31,392 nucleotides of DNA from an uncultured Collinsella sp. Lineage in GTDB: Bacteria > Actinomycetota > Coriobacteriia > Coriobacteriales > Coriobacteriaceae. This document shows, piece by piece, positions 7,681-13,891 of this stretch. Position 1 is the first letter of the stretch; each line of letters begins with the position of its first letter. Both the position numbers and the translations under genes were made by a program. The stretch covers positions 1 to 31,392 of the forward strand of contig CABUTO010000028.1 in assembly GCA_902494535.1 (NCBI GenBank), written 5' to 3'. The notes beneath the pieces are model-generated. The model had not been told where the DNA came from. It searched no databases and was given only the letters and a program-made list of their open reading frames with translations.

Positions 7681-7713
7681 CCACCACAAAGGGGACAGGC
7701 ACCTTTGTGGTGG
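7681..7713. repeat. 33-bp hairpin repeat, CACAAAGG family (copy 2)
   Basis: Arms CCACCACAAAGG and CCTTTGTGGTGG enclose GGACAGGCA. It lies between the two divergent membrane-protein genes. It is preceded by TCCCCA and followed by TTTTCGAC, and both flanks recur at copy 3. Confidence 0.85.
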
Positions 7714-7824
7714 TTTTCGACGCTAACGGTCGACCATCTCGCGCCATGAGATTAAACTTGAATTGTTCTCTGAACATATCCATTTCTGCCTATCCTCAAC
7801 AGATCTTTGTCTCGAGGAGCGCAT

Positions 7825-8493
7825 ATGAAGCCGTCTCATTCCACCGGTCGCAACGTCATCGCCATTCTCGCCATACCCATCGCGATGCTCTTCCTTATCG
7901 TCGTCACTCCCTTTTCTTTTGGTTTCGCCTCGCCCTTCGATCTTTGCGGAATGGTCGACGCCGGTTCGCGTGCCACCTCGCTCTCCTTTATCTGCCGCGG
8001 CGTGTTTTACGAAGATAGAGTTCCCACCGGAATTTGGCAGTCAAAGTTGCCACTGCTCGGTCAGATCGACGGATGCTCCCCCTATTTCTGCCTTGAACCT
8101 CAGGCGCTAAACTATCTGATCGACGACCAGCCACTCGACTCCATCACCCTCGCCTACGACTACGCACCAAACACCGATGAGCGCCACATGAACCAAGTCC
8201 TCGACAAGATGCTTGGACAGTGCGGGCTCACCGAGGAGGCCGGTCGAACCATCTATAGCAACCAGAAATTAAAGCGAACAGAACTCCGCCGTGTCGGAAA
8301 AATCAAAGGGCGAAACGGGGCCGCCTACTGGGATGCCTGGGCAACACGCGACAAGGGCGAATTCGGACACAGCACCTATATGGTCACCGTCTACACCAAA
8401 GACGGAATCAAGGACAATGTTGACGATTTCGCGTCATCCAAACTCGGCATCCCCAAAACAACCAAACCCGCCAGCCCGGATGAAATCCTGTAG
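7825..8493 (+). CDS. Membrane-anchored exported protein of unknown function
   Basis: A 222-aa protein starting at ATG 7825, with GAGGAG five to six bases upstream; an earlier in-frame start at 7807 has poorer support. Residues about 11-36 are strongly hydrophobic (signal anchor or uncleaved signal peptide). The outer part is charged and contains several cysteines (LCG, FICRG, GCSPYFC, QCG) that could form disulphides. No lipobox or enzyme motif is evident. It is divergent from, but not obviously similar to, the protein at 6919-7623; both share small size and a single N-terminal anchor. Family unknown. Confidence 0.7.
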   Translation: MKPSHSTGRNVIAILAIPIAMLFLIVVTPFSFGFASPFDLCGMVDAGSRATSLSFICRGVFYEDRVPTGIWQSKLPLLGQIDGCSPYFCLEPQALNYLIDDQPLDSITLAYDYAPNTDERHMNQVLDKMLGQCGLTEEAGRTIYSNQKLKRTELRRVGKIKGRNGAAYWDAWATRDKGEFGHSTYMVTVYTKDGIKDNVDDFASSKLGIPKTTKPASPDEIL

Positions 8494-8548
8494 AGACGCT
8501 CATTAGAATGTCGTTCAACGAGCACGGCAACATCGAGCTCGTTCCCCA

Positions 8549-8581
8549 CCGCCACAAAGGTGCCTGTCCCCTTTGTGGCGG
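8549..8581. repeat. 33-bp hairpin repeat, CACAAAGG family (copy 3, loop inverted)
   Basis: Arms CCGCCACAAAGG and CCTTTGTGGCGG enclose TGCCTGTCC, the reverse complement of the copy-2 centre. The flanks TCCCCA and TTTTCGAC stay in the same orientation as at copy 2. Stem changes among the copies (CCACC/GGTGG, CCGCC/GGCGG, CTACT/GGTAG) preserve pairing, counting G-T. Confidence 0.85.
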
Positions 8582-8589
8582 TTTTCGAC

Positions 8590-8620
8590 AAAAAGAAGCC
8601 GCCCCATTAACAGAGGCGGC
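8590..8620 (-). terminator. Rho-independent terminator downstream of the aconitase-family gene
   Basis: On the minus strand GCCGCC (8620-8615) pairs with GGCGGC (8603-8598), followed by TTCTTTTTG. It lies about 140 nt after the hydratase stop codon and faces the end of the plus-strand gene at 7825. Confidence 0.65.
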
Positions 8621-8676
8621 ATCAAGCAAGTCTATTTATTAGCGCCCCTCAAGACCCAGCGAGAACGTCGCGGTAG

Positions 8677-8746
8677 CCCCGGCCACACCTTTCCCTCGGG
8701 CGACCCTCGCGAAGCGCGTGAGCACGAGGGAAAGGTGTGTCCGGGG
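8677..8746. repeat. Long imperfect hairpin downstream of the aconitase-family gene
   Basis: Two 22-nt arms, 8677-8698 and 8725-8746 (core CACACCTTTCCCTCG), pair with one mismatch around a 26-nt loop. There is no T-run on either side, so it differs from the nearby terminator. It could be a repeat unit or a 3' stability element. Confidence 0.7.
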
Positions 8747-8758
8747 CGTACAGCAGAG

Positions 8759-11059
8759 TTACTCGGCAGCGGCCTTGAACTTGTTGTAGTTGATCAGGCA
8801 GCCGGCCTTGACGATGGCACGCTCCTCGGCCGTCATATCGGCAATGTAGAGCTCAATCTGCTCGACCGCACCATCGGCACGTACCACGTAGGCGGCAATG
8901 TCCTTCAGGTCGCCATCGAGCGCAGCGCGTATACCCGGCACAAAGACGTAGTCGCCCACCTCAAAGTTGGGCTCGGCCTCCATCTGGAAGGGCACCATGC
9001 CCCAGTTCATCACGTTGGAGCGATAGCGCTTGGTGGCGTACTCGTGGACGATGTTTGCCAGACCGCCAATTACGCGCTGGCAGCTCGCAGCCTGCTCGCG
9101 GGCAGAACCGTCACCGGGCTTCTTGGCATAGAGCATGGAGCCGTACTCGGTCGCCTTGGCGTCGGCAGCGACACCCGCGCCGACCAGCGCCTCAAACACA
9201 CCAGCAAGCTCGGCATCGAGCGCCGCCAAGTCGCCTGCTGCCTCGCCGGCAACGCGGCGCTTCTCCACGGCGTCGACTTCCTTGGAGCGGCCCACGTAAG
9301 CCGGGTCGCGGCGGCTGAGCGTAAACTCGGCCAGGCCCAGCGGGTTGGAGCGGAAGGAGCTCGTCTCACCCGAAGGAATGAGCTCGTCGGTCGTGGTGAC
9401 CGGGTCCATGATCTTGGAGCACACCTTGAGCAGGATATCGTCGCCGAGAGGCTCCATCGCGGGCCACGGTTTGATGTTGGGACCCTCGACCAGCTCGTCG
9501 GCAGGCTCCGCCTTGCCAAAGCCCCAGTACACACGCTTTTTGTACGGCGCGTCGTCAAAGGTGTACTCGCAGGCCTCGTCCCAAGTCTCCTCGGGCAGAT
9601 CGGTCGCCGGCGTCAGGACGCCGCCGTTGGCAGCCGTCGCCGCAATGGAACGGGCGTCCATCAGGGCCACGGCGCTCAGCTGGCCATTACCCGGCTTGGA
9701 ACCCTCGCGGTTGGGGAAGTTGCGCGTAGTGTGGCGGATGGACAGGCCGTTGTTGGCAGGCGTGTCGCCGGCGCCGAAGCACGGGCCGCAGAATGCCGTG
9801 CGCACGATCGCGCCGGCCTCCATAAGGTCGTAGATGTAGCCGCGGCGTGTAAGCTCGAGTGCCACGGGCTGGCTCGTGGGGTAGACCGACAGCGAGAACT
9901 CGCCGCAGCCGGTGTTGGCGCCCTTGAGCACGCGGGCGGCCTGAACCACGGAGTCGTAGTTACCGCCCGAGCAGCCGGCGATAACGCCCTGCTGCACGTG
10001 CAGCTTGCCGTCGACGATCTTGTCGAGCAGGCTAAAGTGCGTCTTGCCCTCGCCGATCTTGGCGGCCTCGAGCTCCACCTCGTGCAGGATGTCCTCGAGG
10101 TTCTCGTTGAGCTCGTCAATCTCGAAGCCGTTGGAAGGATGGAACGGCAGCGCGATCATGGGCTTGATGCTCGACAGATCGACCTCGACGCAGCCGTCGT
10201 AGTAGGCAACATCGGCGGGCTTGAGCTCGCGGTAGTCGTCGCCGCGGCCGTGCATGGTCAGAAACGTGTGCGTGTCCTCGTCGGTGGCCCAGATGCTCGA
10301 CAGGCAGGTGGTCTCGGTGGTCATGACATCGACGCCGTTACGGTAGTCGGTCGTCATGCTCGCGATGCCGGGGCCCACAAACTCCATGACCTTGTTCTTG
10401 ACGTAGCCCTTGGCAAAGACGGCGCGGATGATGGCGAGCGCAACGTCGTGCGGGCCGACGCCGGGGCGCGGGGCGCCCGTGAGGTAGATGGCGACAACGC
10501 CGGGATAGGCGACGTCGTAGGTGTCACGCAGCAGCTGCTTGGCCAACTCGCCGCCGCCCTCACCCACGGCCATGGTGCCCAAGGCGCCGTAGCGGGTGTG
10601 CGAGTCGGAGCCCAAGATCATCTTGCCGCAACCGGCGAAGTTCTCACGCATAAAGGAATGGATGACGGCGATGTGCGGCGGGACGAAGATGCCGCCGTAC
10701 TTCTTGGCCGCTGAAAGGCCAAAGACGTGGTCGTCCTCGTTGATGGTGCCGCCCACGGCGCACAGCGAGTTATGGCAGTTGGTGAGCACGTAGGGCAGTG
10801 GGAACTGTTCCATGCCCGAGGCGCGCGCCGTCTGGATGATGCCGACAAAGGTGATGTCGTGGCTCGCCATGGCATCGAAGCGAATCTTGAACGCCTCGGG
10901 GTTGCCGGACGTATTGTGTGCTTGGAGGATCGAATACGCGATGGTGCCACGCTTGGCATCCTCGGGTGCCTGCGTAATACCGCGCTCGGCAGCCTCGGCC
11001 GCAGGCACAATCTCGCTGCCGCCGCGCAGGTAGATGCCGTCCTCGTACAGCTTAACCAT
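8759..11059 (-). CDS. Aconitase-family hydratase
   Basis: A 766-aa protein starting at MVKLYEDG, with GGGAG five bases before the ATG; the frame is open for 60 more codons but those look untranslated. Aconitase-superfamily enzymes isomerise hydroxy-acids through a [4Fe-4S] cluster. The ligand cysteines fit C363 (GCSGG) and C424/C427 (CGPC). GSDSHT (150-155) and RNFPNREG (446-453) are substrate-site motifs. The swivel domain is C-terminal (about 600-766). Size and layout resemble the E. coli YbhJ/anaerobe hydratase group rather than AcnA (about 890 aa) or AcnB, so the substrate is uncertain. No citrate-cycle partner is adjacent. The transcript probably ends at 8590-8620. Confidence 0.85.
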   Translation of the reverse strand: MVKLYEDGIYLRGGSEIVPAAEAAERGITQAPEDAKRGTIAYSILQAHNTSGNPEAFKIRFDAMASHDITFVGIIQTARASGMEQFPLPYVLTNCHNSLCAVGGTINEDDHVFGLSAAKKYGGIFVPPHIAVIHSFMRENFAGCGKMILGSDSHTRYGALGTMAVGEGGGELAKQLLRDTYDVAYPGVVAIYLTGAPRPGVGPHDVALAIIRAVFAKGYVKNKVMEFVGPGIASMTTDYRNGVDVMTTETTCLSSIWATDEDTHTFLTMHGRGDDYRELKPADVAYYDGCVEVDLSSIKPMIALPFHPSNGFEIDELNENLEDILHEVELEAAKIGEGKTHFSLLDKIVDGKLHVQQGVIAGCSGGNYDSVVQAARVLKGANTGCGEFSLSVYPTSQPVALELTRRGYIYDLMEAGAIVRTAFCGPCFGAGDTPANNGLSIRHTTRNFPNREGSKPGNGQLSAVALMDARSIAATAANGGVLTPATDLPEETWDEACEYTFDDAPYKKRVYWGFGKAEPADELVEGPNIKPWPAMEPLGDDILLKVCSKIMDPVTTTDELIPSGETSSFRSNPLGLAEFTLSRRDPAYVGRSKEVDAVEKRRVAGEAAGDLAALDAELAGVFEALVGAGVAADAKATEYGSMLYAKKPGDGSAREQAASCQRVIGGLANIVHEYATKRYRSNVMNWGMVPFQMEAEPNFEVGDYVFVPGIRAALDGDLKDIAAYVVRADGAVEQIELYIADMTAEERAIVKAGCLINYNKFKAAAE

Positions 11060-11484
11060 ACTGTCTCCCACTCTGCCCAAAAGATTTGGGCGCATAGCAT
11101 ACATTCGTTCAATATCGTGCCATAGAACGGTTGCGAGTGGGTTACGAATCTGCACGTTCACTTTATCTCGGTAAAGTAAAGGGCAAGCCCGGTGCGGTCC
11201 GGCAAATTTGGTGCAAGAGCGTCCCTTTCGACTAGTCATTTAAGAACGTCCCCAATGACTACCCATAACAACGCCGATGTTTTGGCGCGGACAGCGAAAG
11301 CCCACCAGAGCGAGCAAGGTGCCTTGAAACAAGGCGGCATTGATCTTCTGATCATGCCGCCGAAGTTGAAAGGCAGATTGCCGCTCTGGCGGGCTTGCAG
11401 CGTCGACCGGTCCGCCGTTCGTTAGAACGGCGGAACCAAAGGCGCAGCGTCGAGCCGTTACGCCGTTCGGCAGAACGGCGGAAC
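11060..11484. other. Gene-free interval between the hydratase and hspR
   Basis: The interval holds a hairpin GCCCAAA-aga-TTTGGGC (11075-11091) in the hydratase leader, an ACTTTA/TAAAGT pair near 11160-11180, an AGTCATT (11234-11240)/AATGACT (11254-11260) pair, and the tandem hairpins at 11397-11485. No convincing coding frame or RNA gene was seen. Confidence 0.6.
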
Positions 11485-11485
11485 C
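11397..11485. repeat. Two tandem 41-42-nt units, each with a CGCCGTTC/GAACGGCG hairpin
   Basis: Unit A (11397-11437) and unit B (11444-11485) both start GCAGCGTCGA and end AACGGCGGAACC. Each holds CGCCGTTC-loop-GAACGGCG with different three-to-five-base loops. Unit B ends on the last base of the hspR stop codon, so the hairpins would form directly after hspR is translated. They lack a T-run and may act as 3' stabilisers. Confidence 0.65.
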
Positions 11486-11901
11486 TACAGATCTCCGCCG
11501 GCGCCCAAAAGCTTGCGCATGACCTGTTCGGGGTTAACCGAGCCATCGCGCGGGGCCAGGGCGGTAATCTTCTTCTGCATCTTGTACTCGTGCAGCTCGT
11601 CCTCGAGCTGGCGCACGCGAGCACGGAGCTTTTCGTTCTCGCGCTCGCGCTCCTCGGCACGCTCCTTCATATCAAGGATGCGCACCACGCCAGCAAGGTT
11701 AATGCCCTCGTCGGTCAGCTGGTTGATGAGCTCCAGGCGCTCGATATCGGCACGCGAATACAGGCGTGTGTTGCCGCCCGAGCGCTGGGGGTTCACCAGG
11801 CCCTTGGACTCGTAGACGCGCAGAGTCTGCGGATGCATGCCGGTCAGCTCGGCCGCCACGCTGATCATGTACAGCGGTTTGTTCCTATTGTCCTCGGCCA
11901 T
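11485..11901 (-). CDS. hspR: HspR, MerR-family heat-shock repressor
   Basis: A 138-aa MerR-type regulator. The winged helix-turn-helix (about 12-55) contains ISVAAELTGMHPQTLRVYES, the typical HspR sequence, followed by GLV and the wing GGNTRLYS. A long Glu/Arg-rich coiled coil (about 78-110) should dimerise it. In actinobacteria HspR binds HAIR palindromes, represses dnaK and clpB operons, and uses DnaK as co-repressor. Here it follows dnaJ by 72 nt, as the last gene of the cluster, and matching 27-bp motifs lie at the clpB and dnaK promoters. A weak GTCAGGTAGC region precedes the ATG. Confidence 0.93.
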   Translation of the reverse strand: MAEDNRNKPLYMISVAAELTGMHPQTLRVYESKGLVNPQRSGGNTRLYSRADIERLELINQLTDEGINLAGVVRILDMKERAEERERENEKLRARVRQLEDELHEYKMQKKITALAPRDGSVNPEQVMRKLLGAGGDL

Positions 11902-11973
11902 GCTACCTGACCCCTTTCCGTCTCGTTATCGTCCATCATAAGCCCGCGGGCGTGGGCGTGCGCCGCGACCGCC

Positions 11974-12939
11974 CTAGTACGTCGCCTTGTAACGGTTGAC
12001 CTTCTCGCGGTAGTCGCGCGTGTCGGCCTCGCGCAGCTTGGTCATGGCATCGCGCTCGTCATCAGACAGGTTCGTGGGAACCTGCACCTTGATCTCGACG
12101 AGCAGCGCACCCGTACGGCCACGGTGTTTAACGTCGGGCGCGCCCATCTCCTTAAAGCGGAACTTCTTGCCCGTCTGGGTGCCAGCGGGCACCTTCAGAC
12201 GGACCGTCGCGCCGCCGGGCGTGGGCACGTCCACCGTGCAGCCGAGCGCCGCCTCGTAGACCGAGACCGGTACCTCCATGGTCACGTCGGCACCTTTGCG
12301 CTTAAACAGCGGGTGCTCCTCCACATGCGTGGTCACGACCAGGTCGCCGCGCTCGCCACCCGCAACGCCATACTCGCCGCGACGCTTGTAGCGCAGCTTG
12401 CCGCCGTCGACCGCGCCCGCGGGCACCGAGACCGTAATGGTCTGCTGCTCGCCTGTCGAGGGAATGCGATAGGTGACCTTGTGCGTCACGCCGCGAAACG
12501 CGTCCTCGGCCGAAACATCGACGGTCAGCGACAGGTCGCCGCCCTTGCGAGCACGGCTGCGACCCGCGCCGGCACCGGCAGCGCCCGCAGCCCCGGCAAA
12601 GCCCGAGCCCCAATCGCTGCCCCAGGCGCCGTTGCCGCTAAAGATGCTGTCGAAGATGTCGCCCCAGCCGCTGGCACCCGCGCCGGCACCGTAGCCGCCG
12701 CCATACGCGCCGCCCGCGCCCGGCATGCCGCCAAACATGAGCATCTGGTCGTACTCTTTGCGCTTCTTCTCGTCCGAAAGCGTCTCGTAGGCCTCGCTGA
12801 TCTCCTTGAACTTGGCCTCGTCGCCGCCGGCATCGGGGTGATATTTTTGCGCGAGCTTGCGAAACGCACTCTTGATCTCTTTGTCGGAGGCGCTCTTGGA
12901 TACGCCCAGGATGTCATAGAAGGTTTTGCCTGCAGCCAT
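11974..12939 (-). CDS. dnaJ: DnaJ-type co-chaperone lacking the zinc-finger domain
   Basis: A 321-aa J-domain protein that stimulates DnaK ATPase and delivers substrates. The J domain is at about 5-70 with HPD at 34-36. A Gly/Ala-rich linker (about 72-125) takes the place of the G/F region. Two C-terminal beta-domains (about 130-305) contain GDLSLTVDVSAEDAF and the VPAGTQTGKKFRFKEMG motif. None of the four CxxCxGxG zinc repeats of type I DnaJ is present, so it is a type II (CbpA/DnaJ2-like) protein. In HspR operons this position is commonly filled by DnaJ. SD GGAG is 10 nt upstream. Confidence 0.92.
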   Translation of the reverse strand: MAAGKTFYDILGVSKSASDKEIKSAFRKLAQKYHPDAGGDEAKFKEISEAYETLSDEKKRKEYDQMLMFGGMPGAGGAYGGGYGAGAGASGWGDIFDSIFSGNGAWGSDWGSGFAGAAGAAGAGAGRSRARKGGDLSLTVDVSAEDAFRGVTHKVTYRIPSTGEQQTITVSVPAGAVDGGKLRYKRRGEYGVAGGERGDLVVTTHVEEHPLFKRKGADVTMEVPVSVYEAALGCTVDVPTPGGATVRLKVPAGTQTGKKFRFKEMGAPDVKHRGRTGALLVEIKVQVPTNLSDDERDAMTKLREADTRDYREKVNRYKATY

Positions 12940-12961
12940 CGTAGCTCCTCTCCTGTTTCAT

Positions 12962-12982
12962 CCGCCGCCCAGCGGGCGGCGG
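12962..12982 (-). promoter_or_regulatory. GC-rich hairpin in the dnaJ leader
   Basis: In the transcript CCGCCGCCC pairs perfectly with GGGCGGCGG around a GCT loop, ending 22 nt before the dnaJ ATG. It closely resembles the clpB leader hairpin (GCCGCCC/GGGCGGC) in sequence and spacing. Confidence 0.6.
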
Positions 12983-13011
12983 CTCATGCTTTCATATGGC
13001 ACTAGGCCAGA

Positions 13012-13041
13012 AAGGGCCCCGGGTGTTGCCCCGGGGCCCTT
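13012..13041 (-). terminator. Intra-cluster hairpin, terminator or attenuator after grpE
   Basis: On the minus strand AAGGGCCCCGGG pairs with CCCGGGGCCCTT around a short loop, followed by TCT only. It starts about 6 nt after the grpE stop and precedes dnaJ. The stem is very strong and the U-run poor, so partial termination or mRNA processing is more likely than a full stop. Confidence 0.65.
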
Positions 13042-13046
13042 CTCAA

Positions 13047-13889
13047 TTACTCCTCGGTGCTCTCGGCCGTATCGGCCGTAGCATCCTCGGGCGCCGCTTC
13101 GGGCTCCGGTGCGGGGCGCTTCTCGCCACCGTAGGTCACCGTCACCATCGCGGAACGCAGGATGCGGTCCGCCATGCGGTAGCCCTTCTGGTACACGTCG
13201 TTGACGGTCTCGTCGTACTGCGACGCGTCCTCGACGCGACCCACGGCCTGGTGCTCGAGCGGATCGAACGCCTCGCCCTTGGGGTCGATGGGCTCAACGC
13301 CCTCGTGCGCAAACACGTCGAGCAGCTTGGCATGTACCGCGTCAACGCCGTCGACGAACTGCTTAAAGTCGTCGGAAAGCTCCTGGCTGCGGGCATGGTC
13401 GATCGCGCGCTCGATATCGTCGACCACCGGCAGCAGCGCAGTGACGAGCTTCTCGGTCGCGCGCTCGCGCTCGGCGATACGCTCATTGGCGGTGCGGCGA
13501 CGGAAGTTCTCCCAGTCGGCCTGCAGACGGGCGGTACGCTCGGTGGCGTCCTTTGCCTTGTCCTCGGCGGCCTTCTGGGCCTCTGCCGCAGCATCGAGCT
13601 CGCTGCGCACGTCGGCGAGCTCCTTTTGGGCCTGCTCGAACTTGAGCTTAAAGTCGTTATCGGCGGCTTCCTCACCGGCGCGGATAGCAGCTTCCACCAT
13701 CTCGTCCTCGGTCATCGTCGCCTCCTTGTTGGAATCCTCTACCTGGTTCTCGACAGCCTCGGCGGCCGCGGCCTCGTTGGCCTCGGTATCGTCGACGGCC
13801 TCTACGGGAATCTTCACGTCCTTCTCCTCAGAGTCAACGGGGGCGGCGCCAGCGGCGGCCGCCTCCGTGCGAGCTTTACGGGCGGACAT
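13047..13889 (-). CDS. grpE: GrpE nucleotide-exchange factor of DnaK
   Basis: A 280-aa GrpE that releases ADP from DnaK. An acidic/Ala-rich N-terminal tail (about 1-75) precedes a long coiled coil (about 78-135) and the conserved RLQADWENFRRR / TEKLVTALLPVVDDIERAI segment (about 120-165). The beta-wing domain ends near VTYGG (about 250), followed by an acidic tail. The first ATG lies 2 nt after the dnaK stop and has only a distant GAGG, so it may depend on coupling. An internal ATG (codon 59, MTEDEMVEA) has a perfect AAGGAGG 5 nt upstream and could give a 222-aa form. Confidence 0.95.
   Translation of the reverse strand: MSARKARTEAAAAGAAPVDSEEKDVKIPVEAVDDTEANEAAAAEAVENQVEDSNKEATMTEDEMVEAAIRAGEEAADNDFKLKFEQAQKELADVRSELDAAAEAQKAAEDKAKDATERTARLQADWENFRRRTANERIAERERATEKLVTALLPVVDDIERAIDHARSQELSDDFKQFVDGVDAVHAKLLDVFAHEGVEPIDPKGEAFDPLEHQAVGRVEDASQYDETVNDVYQKGYRMADRILRSAMVTVTYGGEKRPAPEPEAAPEDATADTAESTEE
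13715..13729 (-). promoter_or_regulatory. Strong internal ribosome binding site in grpE
   Basis: AAGGAGGCGACG precedes the ATG of grpE codon 59 (13715-13713). This is a better SD than that of the upstream start at 13889. It either marks the true start or gives a second, shorter GrpE. Confidence 0.5.
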
Positions 13890-13891
13890 GA

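Noticed and set aside
8573..10714. Plus-strand open frame of 713 codons opposite the hydratase gene
   Set aside because: Antisense of conserved aconitase motifs; no recognisable domain.
8759..11239. Hydratase starting at 11239 (826 aa)
   Set aside because: The extra 60 residues do not look like an aconitase N-terminus, and the ATG at 11059 has a good SD.
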